The notes beneath the pieces were generated by a model. That model made no database searches, was not told the DNA's origin, and was given only the letters and a program-made list of their open reading frames with translations. This document shows, piece after piece, positions 34,869 to 45,383 of a stretch of 64,000 bases of DNA. A program made the position numbers and the translations under genes. Numbering within the stretch: the stretch's first letter is position 1; every line of letters begins with the position of its first letter. Source of the stretch: Eleusine coracana subsp. coracana (lineage: Eukaryota > Streptophyta > Magnoliopsida > Poales > Poaceae); contig CM064427.1 in NCBI GenBank assembly GCA_032690845.1, positions 22,727,164 to 22,791,163 of the forward strand. The letters run 5' to 3'.

Positions 34869-36655
34869 GTCCCCCCACACTCAAATCATTGCTAGTCCTC
34901 GAGCAATACAAAATCGAATATGTAATAAGAATTTTCACACCATCTCTCTTGCAATCAATCTCAATCATCATTTTTACTCGTTATCCCACCACAAAGATTT
35001 TCTCTCATTTCCTTTTAACCACTCGGTATATCATACTTGATCTTAATCAAATCACCACAAAACTTTTTCAAAAACAATTTTAATTCTCCTCAACTCATCT
35101 TTTAGCATCAAACATCAAGCATTTGGTCCTCTCTAGGTCTCTCAAGTGTATTTCCTTCCCTCTCCTATCTAATCAAGGATTATATGTGGATCTTGGAGGG
35201 CTATATAACTAAATTAAACCATAATATTAACCATGTCAACAATGTGCTCAATCATGCCTATTAAGAAAGAATTTTTTTGGAAAAGAACTTTTAATGGAGA
35301 AGAGGAATGTAGAAGATCTAAAAAAAAATTCAATGAGAACAATGGCAAAGAATGAGAAATAATCAGAAATCTGCTTTCGTTGATGACCTTACTGCCTCTT
35401 AGGGAATATATTTTTTTTCTCTTTACCTCTTTTTTTTATAATAACCTCTTTTTTTTCTTTCTTTTGCAACAGCGCTGATCGGCGCAACACTGCGCCGGTC
35501 AGCGCGGTCTATGTTTTCTTTTCTTTCACTTTTTTTTTCTATTCCTGATATGATCAGCAATTTCTTTCTTGTATCAGCAGCGGAAATTTTCTGAATTCCC
35601 TTTGATTGAGAATATAGGTTGTATCAAGGAGGAGGGAGAAACAAAGATGTATGGTTTTCATGATAGCAAGGAATTTAAATGGATAAGAATGGCTAGAAAT
35701 ACAGAGATAAACAAAATAGATCATCCTTTCCTAACTTGGTCGAAATCATGAGCAAAAAGTTGACAAAGTTACTTACAATCCACCTAGTTCAAATGTGTAG
35801 CTTGCTCTCATTCACTCGGCTATGTAGGCATATTTAGACCTTGCTTTTGCTTTAGATTATGATGAGTCAAAAGAAATTTTCACAAATACAAAGCTCAAAA
35901 GTTAAGTGGTAACCAACAAATTCAAGTAATCAACCAATTGATCATCAGAAAGACAAGATAAATAGCATGAGGCATTTTCAATTTGGTAATCAACACTAAC
36001 TTTATTAAAGACAATGCAATAATTCAAACTACATAAAAGACCTTGAAGCAACTCTCAACATGACTCGTGACTCTCTTAAGCACACATACAAACTTAAATA
36101 AACACTCATTAAGAAAAACAAATGAGAAACTAGACTCAAAAACACTTAAAAACTATGACTAATGGCAAAGCCCTTCCCCCACACGTAAAATTTGCAATGT
36201 CCTCATTGCAAGAGAAGAAACTCAACACACTAATCATGCAGACCATGCCTGTTCAAGACTCGGAAAATTCGTCTTATACTCCTTATGAGAAAAGTCTAGT
36301 CCGCTTCGTTCATCTCAATTGTATCCTGGATTCTGCGGTCCATATCTCTTTGATGCCTATAAGCACGATCTCTGTCTAGATACAGGCGCTCAATGTTTCT
36401 TCGGCAGACAGGACAGCAAGCAGGCGGTTGCAGGTTACGATTTTCAATGCTATAAGGGGAGGCACTATTCACATTCCTCTAAGCCGATGGGCATAAAGGC
36501 TGAGCCGATCGGCGCAGTGGTGTTCTTCCACCATTGCGACTTCCTCCACTTCCCTCTGCATTACCATTAACTCTTGTTGAGATTCCTGCTGCCCTGTCAT
36601 TACTGCATTCTGCAAGTGTTTCCCGATTTTTGAACTTAGTACTACCAAAGCTTCT
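34869..36655 (-). other. 3' internal region of D
   Basis: No gene that I can support. Contains long T runs (35400-35460, 35530-35545) and two palindrome pairs. Confidence 0.6.
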
Positions 36656-36883
36656 TTACATATCAAAATCATCACTAAAATCTCCAAGCACACTAGGATC
36701 ACCGCTTTCCAAAGTCTCCAAATAGTATGACGTATCAAAGTCGCTATCCCATTCGGAATACTTTTGAATTGGCTTACCCGATAGTCTAGCAGATCTGTGA
36801 ACCTCTGGTGTAGTCTTACACTTCCTTGCAGCAGGTTCTTCGTCTTCACTTGGCAGAGCCGTCAGATCAATAAATTCAGCCAT
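36656..36883 (-). CDS. small acidic ORF of element D, function unknown
   Basis: 75 codons from a good ATG at 36883 to a stop at 36656. It starts MAEFIDLTALPSEDEE, has a basic middle (RKCKTTPEVHRSARLSGK) and a Ser/Asp-rich acidic end (LGDFSDDFDM). No domain recognised. It lies just downstream of the larger accessory region, with a palindrome pair in the gap (36899.5/36920.5). The acidic C-terminus could be an activation-like segment, which is speculation. No internal stop, unlike most frames nearby. Confidence 0.5.
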   Translation of the reverse strand: MAEFIDLTALPSEDEEPAARKCKTTPEVHRSARLSGKPIQKYSEWDSDFDTSYYLETLESGDPSVLGDFSDDFDM

Positions 36884-36895
36884 CTTCAGGTCGTG

Positions 36896-37872
36896 TCAAT
36901 CGGCTCCAGTGTTGCGCCGATTGGCGCAACTAGCAGCTTCCTTCATATACTCAGCTAACTGCTCTAGATTACGCTCACGGATCACCTTATTCTGCTGACT
37001 TTGTAAAATCTCATCATTAATCTCCTTAGGCATCCTCCCTCCAGGAACTGCGTGATAGCCATCATCATATATTAAATCTCTAGGTATGAAAGCTAGATCT
37101 TCTGCCAATTGGAGTTCAACCTTGCGTTGAAGATCTTTAGCACAAAAGAGACACTTGCAACCCTCAATACAATTGTTCCTATGAATCTTATTTTCTTGAA
37201 AACTTTCCCAATCGGTAAGAACCCGGGGAAAGGATTCATCCCTTCTAGCTTGAAGATCCTTCTCCGCATCCCGCTGGTACATAGCTTCTTCGGCATCCTC
37301 TCGCAGCTTGAGTTCATACTTGGCGGCAATGTCATGTTCACTATAAAGTCGGCACCTATGGATTGTGAGGGTGCTCTCTTCATCTAGCTCTTCCTTCTCT
37401 TGCTCAGTCAATGATCTTTCGAAAGATAGGAAATCCTCATACGACAAGGGCTTAGCAAGATCAAGAAGACTTTCCATGGTATACCTTTGAGAAACTGCTT
37501 CACTTTTAATAGGCGCTACAGATTTTCCTTTGCGCACCAATACTACTTCATCATCTGCCGAAATTCATTGTCCATCTTCACCTTGTTGGCGTTCCACGCA
37601 TCAGCTTTGCTTTTCTTGATGAATTTCTTCCATAGATCTGACCAGACAAGAGGATCATGTCGTGTTGGTGTCAACACTTCATCGACTTCTTCCCAAGACC
37701 AATTTGCAGAGGGCTGAGAAAATCCGCCACTGTGCCAATCAGCTCCAGAGTCACGCCGATCGGGGCCGCCTTGGTTTCTGCCCGATGCGTCGCCTTCCAT
37801 CGCTTCTGCTCTTAGGGTTTGTTCTGGTGACGATGTAATACGAGTTGATCCATGGGTTTGCTGTCCCCTCAT
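36896..37872 (-). pseudogene. accessory coding region of D, unknown function, one frameshift
   Basis: Two abutting open frames on the minus strand: 37872-37543 and 37540-36896. The second has no ATG of its own and its frame extends back to near 37560, so they are best read as one gene with a frameshift around 37545-37560. First part: Gly/Asp-rich, then WSWEEVDEVLTPTRHDPLVW. Second part: Glu/Lys-rich helical segments and a Cys cluster NCIEGCKCLFCAKDLQ that could bind a metal. A likely start is the ATG near 37803 (MEGDASGRNQ), since the first ATG overlaps a TATA box. Lies between integrase and the 3' LTR, where Athila elements carry extra ORFs. I do not recognise the protein. Confidence 0.6.
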
Positions 37873-37879
37873 ATTTATA
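37872..37879 (-). promoter_or_regulatory. internal TATA box ahead of the D accessory gene
   Basis: TATAAATA on the minus strand (context gggatataaatatgagg). A palindrome pair lies ~127 bp upstream (37993.5/38013.5) and another ~127 bp downstream (37738.5/37759.5), close to the arrangement in the LTR of the same element. Confidence 0.6.
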
Positions 37880-38118
37880 TCCCCTGCTTTCCAATTGGAC
37901 TAGGATTCTTTCTCTTATTCGTGGAGTTTAACGAGTCTTAAAAAGGCAAGGTCCAAAACTAACTCAAAAACCAAAAGGACTCTGCCGCGCCGATGGGTGC
38001 AGGGCTGCGCCGATCGGCACGGTACACTAAATTACCAAATCAGAAAAAAGAAAAACTACGAAAATCAAAATACATACAAGCCTTTGTTTTACGTCGTTAA
38101 ACTCGACTACACGGGGTA

Positions 38119-39376
38119 CTAAGCAGTGAAATACACATCAAAAGATTTTAATTCAAATGTGTTGGGTTCTAGGTATACCTTGAGACATTTTCCGTTCACC
38201 GTGTACTTGTTTCTCTTGCCATCCATTATGATTACCGCTCCCGAAGGTAACACCGCATTCACAAGATAAGGTCCCTCCCATTTGCTTCACAGTTTGCCTT
38301 TACCAAATAATCTGAATCATGAATTAAATAGGAGCACCCGATCTCCTTCCTTGAATTCCTTCTTCAAAAGCTTCTTATCATACCACTTCTTTGTTTTCTC
38401 TTTGTATATGGCTGCATTTTCATATGCACGCAATCGCATCTCTTCCAATTCACTTATTTGTATCTTTCTTTTCATGCCGGCGGCATCAAGATCCAAATTC
38501 ATTTCCTTTATAGCCCAATAAGCCTTATGTTCCAATTCCACCGGTAGGTGACACGATTTCCCATAGACAAATTGATATGGTGTCATACCAATCGGTGTCT
38601 TGAATGCCGTCCTATAGGCCCATAACGCTCCATTAAGCTTCATGGCCCAATCTTTTCCTTCCTTTATAATAATCTTTTGCAGAATTTCCTTTAATTGCTT
38701 ATTTGAAGTTTCTGCTTGTCCATTTGTCTGGGGATGGTAGGCTATTCTAATTCTATGTTCAACTCCGGATTTGGTTAAAAACCTAGTATATTCTCCTCCT
38801 GTAAAATGGGATCCTCCATCTGTAATTATTATCCTCGGTACTCGGTACCTAGGAAATATCTGCTCCTGAAGTATACTCCTTGATTCCTTGCATGCCATTG
38901 CTTCGACCCACTTGGAGACATAATCAACGGCGACCAATATGTACTCGAAACCATGAGAATTCACAAAGGGTCCCATAAAATCCATACCCCAAACATCAAA
39001 GATATCGACTTGAAGATTGTACTTAAGAGGCATTGCATTCCTACTGTTAACATTCCCTATTCGTTGGCATTGAGCACATGTTGCAACATACCTTTTTGCA
39101 TCTTCATGCATAGTAGGCCAATAGAATCCACTCGCCCATACCTTTGCTTGTGTTCTGAAGTAGCCATAGTGTCCCCCATAATCCGAAGAATGACATTTTG
39201 CTAAAATGCTCGCTCATTCTTCTCTGGGTATACATCTCTGTACTGCTCCATCCTCGCATACCTATACAAGTATGGGTCGGCCCATATAAATTTTCTCATT
39301 TCACTCTTGACTCTTTTCCTTGTGTTCTTGTTCATTAGATCAGTTTTTCCCTTGAAACCCTTGTTTACATCAAACT
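38119..39376 (-). pseudogene. integrase of D (Athila type)
   Basis: Zinc-binding region in a broken frame (CHSSDYGGHYGYFRTQ), then open frame 39111-38317: ATCAQCQRIGNVN completes the HHCC motif, VWGMDFMGPF and VAVDYVSKWVEAM hold the first Asp, IIITDGGSHF the second, GQAETSNKQLKEIL the Glu. Then TPYQFVYGKSCHLPVELEHKAYWA and WYDKKLLKKEF. After a stop at 38317 the GPYLVNAVLPSGA segment is readable in shifted frame, with a final stop at 38119. The KSCHLPVELEHKA block is characteristic of Athila integrases. RT and RNase H that should precede it are missing. Confidence 0.85.
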
Positions 39377-39393
39377 TGATGTAAACAAGGGTT
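39356..39393. repeat. 18-bp-arm inverted repeat at the A3/D junction
   Basis: Arms 39356-39373 and 39376-39393 are perfect complements with a two-base centre (ac). The right arm is the outer LTR end of A3 (TTGATGTAAACAAGGG); the left arm lies in D integrase flank. Confidence 0.9.
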
Positions 39394-40276
39394 CCCGATC
39401 TTCTGAAATGTTCTTGATAAGTTGATTTGGTAGGAGGCGACACACAAATCGATCCGGCTTCAGAACAACACGTTCTAAACCCCGCAATCGCAGCACGATG
39501 TCTCCTCTAGTTATCAACCGTCCAAAGACGATTGACCTCGTCGAGAAGGCTAATCTCTGCCTGCGAATCAAGAACACAAGCAAGAACAACGAAGAATGCA
39601 ACAAAATTGCAGATGTATGATTAAACTCTCGAAGATGGGGTCTCAAAAACCGATGAACGGCGACACTGTTTATGAACAGAATTGATCTAAGCAAAACCCA
39701 AACCCTAATGAAGAGGCGATGGCTGTATATGAGGACCCTAGGGTCGTGCAAGACCCCCTGGACGCAGTCCTAAGTGGGCTCAACTCGATACATGGTCCAA
39801 AGACCGATTATGGTGTCGCAGCACCAGGACAGATTCTAGAAGTCGAATTGTTTTGGCGATTGCCGACGGCTCGGGACGAATTTTGACATGGGACCAGTTG
39901 AGTTGGAAAGTTCTTTTTGTCATCCTTCCAGGCATATATAGAACGTCCAAATCCAAGTCTGTATGCATCCTGGGTGTCCGTTTTAGTGCAGACTGGTCCT
40001 GGGCTCCGAAACAGACTCGAAGTCGGTTTTGATTGCGCCTCCACCTTGGCTTGGACGTCCTTGCTGGCCCATCACGCCTTTAATCATCTACCCAGCTATG
40101 TCATCATCATCTCCATGGTTCCTAACAATAATTAATTCATTAGGTAGCAATCTATTCTCAAAACCACATAATAAAAACATTAGAAACGATCTCACCTGTA
40201 AATTCAAGTGATGCATATGAACTTTCATCTTAGTTGGAGGAGTGTTGTGTGTATCCTAGGTATGATGTACTCATCA
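39377..40276 (-). repeat. 3' LTR of A3
   Basis: 900 bp, ending at the purine tract aatttaaaagggggagaa (minus strand, 40277-40294). Homologous to the A1/A2 LTRs at both ends. Confidence 0.85.
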
Positions 40277-40340
40277 TTCTCCCCCTTTTAAATTAGAGTC
40301 GTCCTCGACTCGATCTTATCCCTTTCTCCCAATAGTGGTC

Positions 40341-41740
40341 TCAAATCTGAATATAAAATATAGAACTATTCCCAAACTTGGGATGCAACTCATATTTATA
40401 TGCATTATGAAATTTGTCATCACAATGAGAATCTATAGTAGAAGGTATTCCATGCAAATTAATAACCTCTTTGAAACCTTGGTCAGCAATATGAGCATCA
40501 TTCTCACTCTTATGACAAAATTGGCAATGTGTTATCTTAGAAACACTAGAAAAACTTGACATGGCATGGTAATTGTTACTGCAGTTTTCAAGTTGGTCAT
40601 TTAATTGTATAATCCAAGGAGGTTTCAATTTTGAATAAATATAAACTCTATGCACCATAAACAAACCTCTATGATCATAGTTTCCAATAGCATAAAAAAT
40701 ATTTCTTGTCAATAAAGTCAATTTAGTTTGAGAAAATACTTTCTTCTCCACGGTATTTGGATCACAAAGAACATCAAATTCAATATAACCCAAAGTATTT
40801 AGAGAAGAAAATAATTTTTGCTCATCCTTTTGACATGTAACTAAAATCAAATGTTTAATTTCAGCACTAGTGGGTGAATCATAAGTAAAAGAATCAAGCT
40901 CATTCATTTGTTGTGGCAAAGTTATAAGTGAAGCATTAGCACACAACTCCTCTTTATCACAAGGACCACTAGGTAAATCAACTTGTGACAAAGGAACATG
41001 ATCATAAGGTTCCAATACAGCAAGACTATTGGAACAACCCATCACATCAAGAAAGCTCTTATCTAAAGCAACAATATGTTCTTTATCTTTCCCACTATCA
41101 TCTTTTTTATGTATATGCTGAAAAGTATTAGTTGCAACAAGAGGAAAAGAGATATGTTCATCCTTTAGCAATTTAGATTTTGATGGAAGTGTTGCATCAT
41201 TTGAAATAGCCCATTCTATTCTAAATGGTTCGTTCTTTCTTCTCTCAAGTCTTTGTTGATCCTCTTCTAAAATTTCAGCAGCAGACATAGGTTTAAGAGT
41301 AACTCTTCTACCATTGTATTTAAATGAATAGCTATTAGCAATGGTATTGTGCAAATCATTATTTGTAGAAATCCAAGGCTTACTCAATAACAAATGACAC
41401 GCTTGCATAGGCACTATATTAAAATATGCACAATTCTTATAAGAACCATAAAAAATTCAATGCGTGCAAGTTTATCTACCTTTATCTTACCACAAGAATT
41501 TACCCATTGGATGTAGTATGGACATGGGTGTGGCTGTGTGGTCAAGCCGAGCTTCTCAACCTATTGCAAGCTTGCGATGTTGTTGCTACTCTCTCCATCA
41601 ATGATGACACAACAACGTCGATCCTTCACAACAAAGTGAGTCTAAAACAAGTTGTTCATTTGATTTTGCTCTACCTTCTCCATTTGAGAACTAAACACTC
41701 GTTGTGCTACAACATTTGTATCAACCTCATTTGACACCAT
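40341..41740 (-). pseudogene. protease-integrase fusion remnant of A3
   Basis: Upstream of 41415 a broken frame shows the protease start (VIIDGESSNN in place of IDGGSCNN, HPCPYYIQW). From 41414 a 357-codon open frame runs to 40341: VPMQACHLLLSKPW (protease end), then a long unrecognised middle, the integrase piece DQGFKEVINLHGIPSTIDSH, and finally AYKYELHPKFGNSS, the end of integrase. RT, RNase H and most of integrase are deleted. The open frame over 1 kb in such a hybrid is notable. Confidence 0.7.
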
Positions 41741-42801
41741 CGACTCATCACCATCGGTGTTGTAACCTGTCATTGTTAATAGAAAACAAGAAAACACACA
41801 AGAGTATATTTTCCTATCACTACTGTTTGATCATGGTGGAAACTCTCAACAAGCAAATGACAACACCTAACTGAGTTCTTACAAGATTCTTAATAGCAAA
41901 ACAGAGGATACCTTGGAGAGTGTGATCCGACGATTGCGAGGGTCCAAAGTTCTGTGCCTATTCAGAAGGATATATATGGAGCTAGGTAGGCAATTTATAG
42001 TAGCAAGGATTAGCAAAATTTTAATTCAGAAATTGCAAAACTGAATAATAGTCCCAAGCTAGTCTATGTCACTGGCCTAAACTTGTCTCGAACCTAGTTC
42101 AAGCAAGCAAGCAAATGGCTCAACAAAGGACACAAAGGCTGCAAGCAATTCTGAATTTTTTTCTCTTCTCCTTTCGTTTTTTTCTTTTGTTATAGGTGCG
42201 GCTTTTTCTTCTTATTTTTTTTTCAGCACCTCTTTGCCTTTTACTTCTTTCATGATTTTTTTGACATAGAACTGCAGCAAGAGTTGCGAACTTTATAGCA
42301 CAAAGGAAAAACCTAAACTTTCTTTTTTGCACTCTTTACGTAAGAAATAGATGTACATGTAGAACTGAACCGACAATTCTCATATGCAACAACGTGCAAC
42401 AATCTCTTGACTTAAGGAACAACGTGCAATAGAAAACACTCTAAGTTTCTTTTGCACACAAAAATTAGAAGGCTAGATGTTAAAAAAAATTTTAATGCAA
42501 ACAATTCCAGCAGTACTATTCTTTCAACGTGTGCAATAATCTGATTTTTTTTTTCTTGATTGTCTATGAACAAGGACACACACGACTCAAACAAGACCAA
42601 AGAACACGTACTAGACCAACAACACAATGACCTTGTAGGGACTAAAATTCAGAGGAGCAAACTAAACTGAAAATTGCAAGGCACAAGGGGAGTGTAGGAT
42701 AGCGGAAACACGACGAACAAATATTTTTGTAGGGCAATTTTCTGGACTCTAGGATTGAACAAAATAACAAGGATAAGAGCGAACCTAACGGTGTACCTGA
42801 A
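41741..42801 (-). other. leader region of A3
   Basis: About 1 kb from the PBS to the protease piece. No gag domain seen. AT-rich with T and A runs near 42160-42220 and 42480-42560. Confidence 0.6.
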
Positions 42802-42813
42802 GCTCTGATACCA
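42802..42813 (-). other. primer binding site of A3
   Basis: Minus strand TGGTATCAGAGC, exact initiator Met tRNA complement, two bases after the LTR. Confidence 0.9.
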
Positions 42814-42815
42814 CT

Positions 42816-43327
42816 TGATATAAACAAGGGTTCCCGATCTTCTGAAAGGTTCTTGGTAAGTTGATTTGGTCTGAGGCGGCACACAAATCGATCTGGCTTC
42901 AGAACAACATGTTCAAACCCCGTAATCGCAGCACGACGTCTCCTCTAGTTATCAACCGTCCAAAGACGATTGACCTCGCCAAGAAGGCTAATCCCTGCCT
43001 GCGAATCAAGAACACAAGCAAGAACAACGAAGAATGCAACAGAATTGCAGATGTATGATTAAACTCTCGAAGTTGGGGTCTCACAAACCGATGAACGGCG
43101 ACACTATTTATGAACAGAATTGATCTAAGCAAAATCCAAACCCTAATGAAGAGGCGACGGCTGTATATGAGGACCCTAGGGTCGTGCAAGACATTAGAAA
43201 TCTATTCTCAAAACCACATAATAAAAACATTAGAAACGATCTCACCTATAAATTCAGGTGATGCACATGAACTTTCATCTTAGTTGGAGGAGTGTTGTGT
43301 GTATCCATGGGTGTGATGTACTCATCA
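42816..43327 (-). repeat. 5' LTR of A3, internally deleted
   Basis: 512 bp against 900 bp for the other LTR. The missing ~390 bp falls at about 43190, where cgtgcaagac jumps to attagaaatctattctc. Confidence 0.85.
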
Positions 43328-43891
43328 CTATTCCACTTCTGGCGCTTCATCTGGATCCAGCTCCCCGAGAGGTTCAAAATCAGGATTTTCCTGGTTGAGC
43401 CGATCGGCGCAAGCGTCGCGCCGATCGGCGCTGGCAGTATACTCGTCAGTTCCGCGCATGATGTGGTCCAGTGGGTCTCCCATATCCATCCCTATCCTCT
43501 CGTCTTCCTCTGGGCAGAATTCCTGATAGTAAGAAGAGTCTTGATGAGACGGATCATTAAATTGAAATCGCACTTCTTCCTCTCCTAGGTGTAGCATAAT
43601 TTGACCTTTCCCAGCATCCAAAACAACTTATACTAATCTTAAGAATGGCCTTCCCAGAATGATATCTTCAACCCCAGTTTCTTTATTTTCTAGAACAAAG
43701 AAATCTACCGGCATTGTTTTCGTGTTGATCTCAATTTCGACATTCTTGATCACTCCCAGTGGCTTGGTCTTCCTACCATCCACCATGATCAGCTCAAGTT
43801 CAGTCCCCATCAGCCGCTGTTGAGTTCCATAAGGCATGCTCATGAACACATCATAAGTCATCAAGCTGACACGGGAACCAAAGTAACACAA
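43328..43891 (-). pseudogene. protease of D, catalytic Asp replaced
   Basis: Athila-type retropepsin. The active-site block reads CYFGSRVSLM where related elements have CDLGAS or CDFGSR, so the catalytic Asp is Tyr. Then ELIMVDGRKTKPLGVI and VEDIILGRPFL. After a stop at 43628 an open frame continues (HLGEEEVRFQFND) to 43328, where A3 starts. A palindrome pair sits inside this frame and encodes ADRRDACADR. Confidence 0.8.
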
Positions 43892-45261
43892 GGCTTTCGG
43901 AAATTTCTTCCCGATATCTCACATGGTTTGTACGGTTCTTCTTTTTCCTCTTTAGTGAGACCTACGGCATACACACCACATAATCCTTCATAGGGGGATG
44001 GGTCAAAGCAACTGTCTAGCAATCTCTTCGCTTGTTTCACCTCTATTCCATCAAGGTCTATATCATCCTTGTAAAGCTTTCCTAAAACTCTCCCAATAAT
44101 CTGTTGATCAAAAACTTCTGACTTGAGGCGATTACTTGGGAAATTATACTCAATTCCGGCTTCGGAGGCGTCTTGCGGACTGAAGGATCTTTTCATATTG
44201 AGCAACTCGTGCAAAAAATCAATAGGAATCCAGTCCATCGGCTCAAATTCGTCAAGTGGCTTAGCATTCGCCAATGTTCTATCCCTCTTTGGTTTAGCAA
44301 AGTTCCCTTCAAATTCCTTCAGGTGGTTGTCCAGAATTGCAGCTTCTATCTTGGTATATTCCTTGCTACTTGACGGAGTCGTCAGGGTGATCGGTTCTCC
44401 TGTCGTCGTGACTGCGCCGATCGGCTCAGAGACTGCGCCGATCGGCGCACATGTCAGATCCATAGAGGCGGGTCCGACGGGCTTTATTTCTTCGAATTGC
44501 TCCGAAGTAATCATTGATCTACTCTCGGACATCAAGATCTGTTCAGCTGGCGACTCTTCCTTCTGCATAACTTCTGGGCATTGCCAATTTGGTTCTAGAT
44601 ATTCTTCCCAATGCTTGTGCAAAGCTTCATTCTCGGTAATTTTGCCTAACAATTCGATCCCTACCTTGGCTGTCAATCTCAAAAAAATTCCTCTGGCCGA
44701 TCCATCCAAATGCATCCTCGATGCCTTGTTTATGGCCATGTAGAAGGTTTGAGCGCACATATTCTCATCAATGCCGAGGTCAGGTCCTTATTTCGACAAT
44801 GTTTGAAAACGCGTCCAGGCTTCCGCGAGAGATTCTTTATCTTCTTGTAAGAAGTTCACCACTTCCCTTCTCAACTTCTGCACCTTTGGCAAAGGAAAAT
44901 AGTGGAGACAAAAATTTCCAACTAACTCACTCCACTTACCTTTTGCTTCTCGAGATGCTGCCTTGTGCCACTCTTAGGCTTTTCCTCCCAAAGAGAATGG
45001 GAAAAGCAGCCACCTGTAAAGATCCCGAGGCACTCCTTCATGATGGAATGTTTGGCAAAGTGCCTCCAAATCTTGTAAGTGAGTATACGGGTTCTCCTTT
45101 TTCGCCCCAAAGAACTCTTTTGCTTCAGCCATGCTCATGATAATGGGGTTCAACACATACGAGGAGGTCGTGGCCTTATCATCTGAGGATTGAGGCACCA
45201 GCACGTATGGAGATGGTAGAGAAAGTTCCCTGAGCATCAGAGAAGGTCCTGTCGTACTCAT
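43861..45261 (-). pseudogene. gag of D
   Basis: Starts MSTTGPSLMLRELSLPSPYV at 45261. The Athila gag core is readable in pieces: NPYTHLQDLEALCQTFHHEG and YRWLLFPFSLGGKA in the first frame, a broken stretch 44761-44973, then FYMAINKASRMHLDGSARG and a long open frame to 43861 (FEPMDWIPIDFLHELLN). A palindrome pair is embedded and encodes CAPIGAVSEPIGAV. No zinc knuckle found. At least two frame changes. Confidence 0.75.
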
Positions 45262-45354
45262 CTTGAAAATTCACACAAAACTCAAAAACAAAAAAAACTA
45301 GAAAAGAGAGGATTAGATGTTAGTAAAATATTAATAGTAAAAGAACTGGCTTGC

Positions 45355-45372
45355 TCCCTAGCAACAGCGCCA
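45355..45372 (-). other. primer binding site of D
   Basis: Minus strand TGGCGCTGTTGCTAGGGA, the TGGCGCCGTTGCCGGGGA-type site common in Athila and Tat elements, about eleven bases from the LTR. Confidence 0.75.
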
Positions 45373-45383
45373 GAAAAAGGGAT

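Larger units (their letters stand above)
39377..43327 (-). mobile_element. non-autonomous CRM-like element A3
   Basis: LTRs 39377-40276 and 42816-43327 (the latter with an internal deletion), canonical PBS, leader, and an internal region with only a protease piece fused to a remnant of integrase. Gag, RT and RNase H are absent. LTR starts TGATGAGTACATCATACC on the minus strand and shares long stretches with A1 and A2. The flanks aaact and ctatt do not match, and D has lost RT and RNase H at this spot. This suggests recombination between two such elements or a deletion. Confidence 0.8.
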
